Positions 61,739 to 64,000 of a stretch of 64,000 nucleotides of DNA are shown in pieces (within the stretch, counting starts at the first letter, position 1; the number at the start of each line of letters is the position of its first letter). A model generated the notes under the pieces. That model made no database searches. It was not told where the DNA came from and saw only the letters and a list, made by a program, of their open reading frames with translations. This DNA comes from Cylindrotheca closterium. Taxonomy: Eukaryota; Bacillariophyta; Bacillariophyceae; Bacillariales; Bacillariaceae. Location of the stretch: contig CAKOGP040000890.1 of assembly GCA_933822405.4 (NCBI GenBank), positions 62,001 to 126,000 on the forward strand, in the 5' to 3' direction. Both the position numbers and the translations under genes were made by a program.

Positions 61739-62744
61739 TTAGAGTTGTCCGGAAGCCTCAACCTTGACAGCTGAGCGAGTCTTTCCACTGGAGGATCCAA
61801 CCTTCTCAATGGCACGAATAACATCCATACCCTCAACGATGGATCCAAAGACAACGTGCTTGCCATCCAACCAGGAGGTGACCTCGGTACAGATCTAAAG
61901 TTAAAGAAAGCAACGTACAAAGCAACAGTTAGCAAGAGAAATGTCACAAGTGAAAACCAAAAGGCCAGCAAAATGGTAACGTACGAAGAATTGGGATCCG
62001 TTTGTGTTGGGACCTGTAGTATACAAATACGTTGAAAATGGTGAGTATTCCATGGAATAGTATAATAATAAAGCCACGTAGTTGAACAATGATCGTCGAT
62101 CTGATATCACTTACCGGCGTTGGCCATGGAGAGAATTCCAGGACCAGTGTGGGTCAGCTGGAAGTTCTCATCAGCAAACTTGTGTCCGTAGATGGACTTT
62201 CCACCGGTACCATTGTGGTTGGTGAAGTCTCCTCCCTAAATAACCAAAGAAACAAACAAATCACAGAAAGTCAGAATCCATCGTCACATGTTCATATATT
62301 CAGACTTCTTCTTCTTACTTGGCACATGAATCCAGGAATGACACGGTGGAAGGAAGATCCAGCGAATCCGAATCCCTTCTCTCCAGTACAGAGAGCACGG
62401 AAGTTCTCGGCAGTCTTGGGGCTGTGAGTGAGAAGAAAAACGAGGATTGGCATGAGAAATGACATTCAAAAAATCAGACTGACGTCCAAAGATCACGCCG
62501 CACTTCCAGCACATGAATCCTCCAACATCCAATTCCGGAGGTAATCATCATCTCCATCCTCCACTCCAACGCATCTCAGCACCTTTCACACCCACACAAG
62601 TCACCGGATGGGAACCATTGGATCTTTCGACACGACTTGAGGGCTCATTACAACTTACACAACATCGGCACGAAGCTCCATGGTGACGCGACCAGCGGCC
62701 TTTCCACCGATGGACATATCAAAGAAAACCTTGGGGTTGGACAT
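61739..62744 (-). CDS. Cyclophilin A-type peptidyl-prolyl isomerase (five exons)
   Basis: Exons 62744-62659, 62421-62319, 62235-62115, 62014-61986 and 61894-61739; introns 237, 83, 100 and 91 bp. Product: 164 residues, the usual cyclophilin A length, with no targeting sequence, hence cytosolic or nuclear. The joins rebuild the family core: [39 protein letters not shown] (catalytic Arg), [17 protein letters not shown], and [10 protein letters not shown] with the cyclosporin-contacting Trp. Exon 4 is only 29 nt (P-N-T-N-G-S-Q-F-F). It catalyses prolyl cis-trans isomerisation in protein folding. It is the most intron-rich gene here. Confidence 0.95.
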
Positions 62745-63154
62745 TGTGTTTAGTTTCTAGTTTTGTATTAGGTAAAAAGAGGTTAACAAGTAGACTTGGT
62801 TGTCAATTGTGTGCCATTGAAATCATCTTCGTCTTCTTATCTTCTCGATGTCTTCCGGAGCGAAAATTTTCGCACATTTTCGTCTGGTCGTACACCTTTA
62901 TTAGCTTTCTACAGTAATGAAGATATAAATGTACAGGATCCATTGGATCGAATGGACGTACGTAGCAGCAGTACTGTACTTTCGCAGGATCTTTTGTGTC
63001 GTTGGGCGGCAGGCAGGTGTCGTGTCTGTGAATGACGGCGGTTCCCGTATTCCCTCTCACTCTCAAACCATCTGCATCATATCGTGCCTGTACTGTACCG
63101 GTAGCACAAACTTGAACAGGTCTTGTCCTAACGCAAACGAATCGATACTATACC
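62745..63154. other. Divergent promoter region between cyclophilin and acireductone dioxygenase
   Basis: 410 bp. It contains GTACTGTAC and TACCGGTA words (about 62968-62980 and 63096-63103) and no gene. A leader close to the dioxygenase start is likely. Confidence 0.5.
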
Positions 63155-63811
63155 ATGAGTGAAGAAGCCAACAAGAAAGCCAAGACTGCCCTTCCTCAAG
63201 CGCCTGATGAAGAATGGCCCGAGGCTTGGATGATGTGCGATGACGACAAGATTGAAGATCAAAAGAAAGAAAATCGTCAAGATCCTAATGCCAAGATCAC
63301 TGCTGCTGACATGCGCAAGCTTGGAATCAGCTTCTGGAAGATGGATGCTGATACCTTCACTTATCCCGTCAAGGCCGTCCCGTGGGACCCAAAGGATGCT
63401 GTCGATCCACGCTTGTCCCAACTTCGTGACGATCGTGGCTACTCTTATGCCGATATCATCACCATCCATCCAGACCACTTGCCCGGTTTTGATGCCAAAA
63501 TCAAGGCTTTCTTTGAAGAGCATATTCACGATGCCGAAGAAATCCGTTACATTCTTGACGGATCCGGCTATTTTGATGTTCGTGACCCCAATGACAAGTG
63601 GGTTCGGGTCCACATCAAGAAGGGAGACTTGATGACTCTTCCTGAGGGAATCTACCATCGTTTTACTTGTGACGAGACCGATTACATCAAGGCCATGCGT
63701 CTCTTCAAGGGGCAACCAGTATGGACTCCATTTAATCGTCCGCAAGAAGAGCATCCTTCTCGTAAGGCTTATGTCACTGAGTTCATGGAAGAGAAGAAGA
63801 CTGACGAGTAA
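63155..63811 (+). CDS. Acireductone dioxygenase (ARD; methionine salvage)
   Basis: Single exon, 218 residues. The cupin core carries the metal ligands in E-E-H-I-H-D-A-E-E-I-R-Y (two His and a Glu) and a third His in P-E-G-I-Y-H-R-F, separated by the typical G-S-G-Y-F-D-V-R and K-K-G-D-L-M-T-L-P. ARD converts the acireductone of the methionine salvage cycle to the 2-keto acid precursor of methionine plus formate with Fe2+, or off-pathway products with Ni2+. The N-terminal ~40 residues are longer than in bacteria and have no targeting signal; cytosol or nucleus is expected. No other salvage gene lies in the window. Confidence 0.95.
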   Translation: MSEEANKKAKTALPQAPDEEWPEAWMMCDDDKIEDQKKENRQDPNAKITAADMRKLGISFWKMDADTFTYPVKAVPWDPKDAVDPRLSQLRDDRGYSYADIITIHPDHLPGFDAKIKAFFEEHIHDAEEIRYILDGSGYFDVRDPNDKWVRVHIKKGDLMTLPEGIYHRFTCDETDYIKAMRLFKGQPVWTPFNRPQEEHPSRKAYVTEFMEEKKTDE

Positions 63812-64000
63812 ATAATTGTACAAATTATAAATTATAATATGTTTTAGGACTAGGATATATAATGTCATAAAAGAATATTGTTTGAGCATGGCTAAATGCT
63901 AATGAGATGGGTGTGTTGCCTTCTCATTGGCAGGTAGGAGCTATTGACATCAGCTATCAATCTGTCCAAAGGATCGGATTGATCAATTTTCAGATCGTTG

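Noticed and set aside
1..64000. tRNA or rRNA genes, CRISPR arrays, transposons and viral genes
   Set aside because: I looked for clover-leaf arms, regularly spaced direct repeats, transposase, reverse-transcriptase, integrase and capsid wording and found none. Small RNA genes could still be missed by eye.

Overview
The window looks like nuclear DNA of a diatom, probably a pennate. The support is: short GT-AG introns (mostly 74-120 bp); several pre-proteins with a signal peptide ending in a diatom-type ASAF/AF plastid-targeting motif (ASAF-TA, TAF-LT, WAF-ST); tandem BspA-type (LRR_5) leucine-rich-repeat genes; and a eukaryotic gene set (MYST acetyltransferase, ArfGAP, cyclophilin, NSF-like AAA protein, kinesin-like protein). 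Genes are dense, on both strands, often divergent or convergent with 70-600 bp between them. There are two assembly gaps: 10 N at 24425 and 288 N at 40450. I placed exon joins by eye from GT/AG sites, reading frame and family conservation.

Layout. 1-5.1 kb: the 3' end of a large AAA/TPR signalling protein, then two tandem LRR_5 paralogues. 5.6-17 kb: an Mpv17-family membrane protein, an MFS transporter, a secreted-type cyclin-fold protein, a La-motif (LARP) RNA-binding protein, an ArfGAP and an OXA1-type insertase. 17.1-24.2 kb: a MANF/ARMET homologue with all eight cysteines, a 1,415-residue AAA ATPase, and a frameshifted third LRR_5 copy. 24.3-36.6 kb: one giant gene of about 4,065 residues. 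It joins a long acidic repeat-rich N-terminus to an NB-ARC-type STAND NTPase and a long TPR array, an NLR-like architecture and the most striking object here. 36.7-40.4 kb: a kinesin-like protein whose motor domain has lost its ATPase motifs. 40.8-49.5 kb: a prolyl-tRNA synthetase with an organellar presequence, a small methyltransferase, a plastid-type NSF-like AAA protein and a coiled-coil protein. 51.4-64 kb: a membrane desaturase, a D-amino-acid oxidase, a prolyl 4-hydroxylase, a plastid YgfZ-like protein, a plastid pseudokinase, an ESA1/TIP60-type MYST acetyltransferase, a five-exon cyclophilin and an acireductone dioxygenase.

The genes do not form one pathway. Themes do recur. Several products carry plastid or ER targeting (NSF-like, YgfZ-like, pseudokinase, probably ProRS, Mpv17-like, MFS). 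Palindromic CRE-type TGACGTCA sites lie in four 5' regions. An R-G-G-[A/S] motif follows the signal peptide in three unrelated proteins. Three proteins keep a fold but lose catalytic or metal-binding residues (kinesin-like, pseudokinase, MYST zinc finger).
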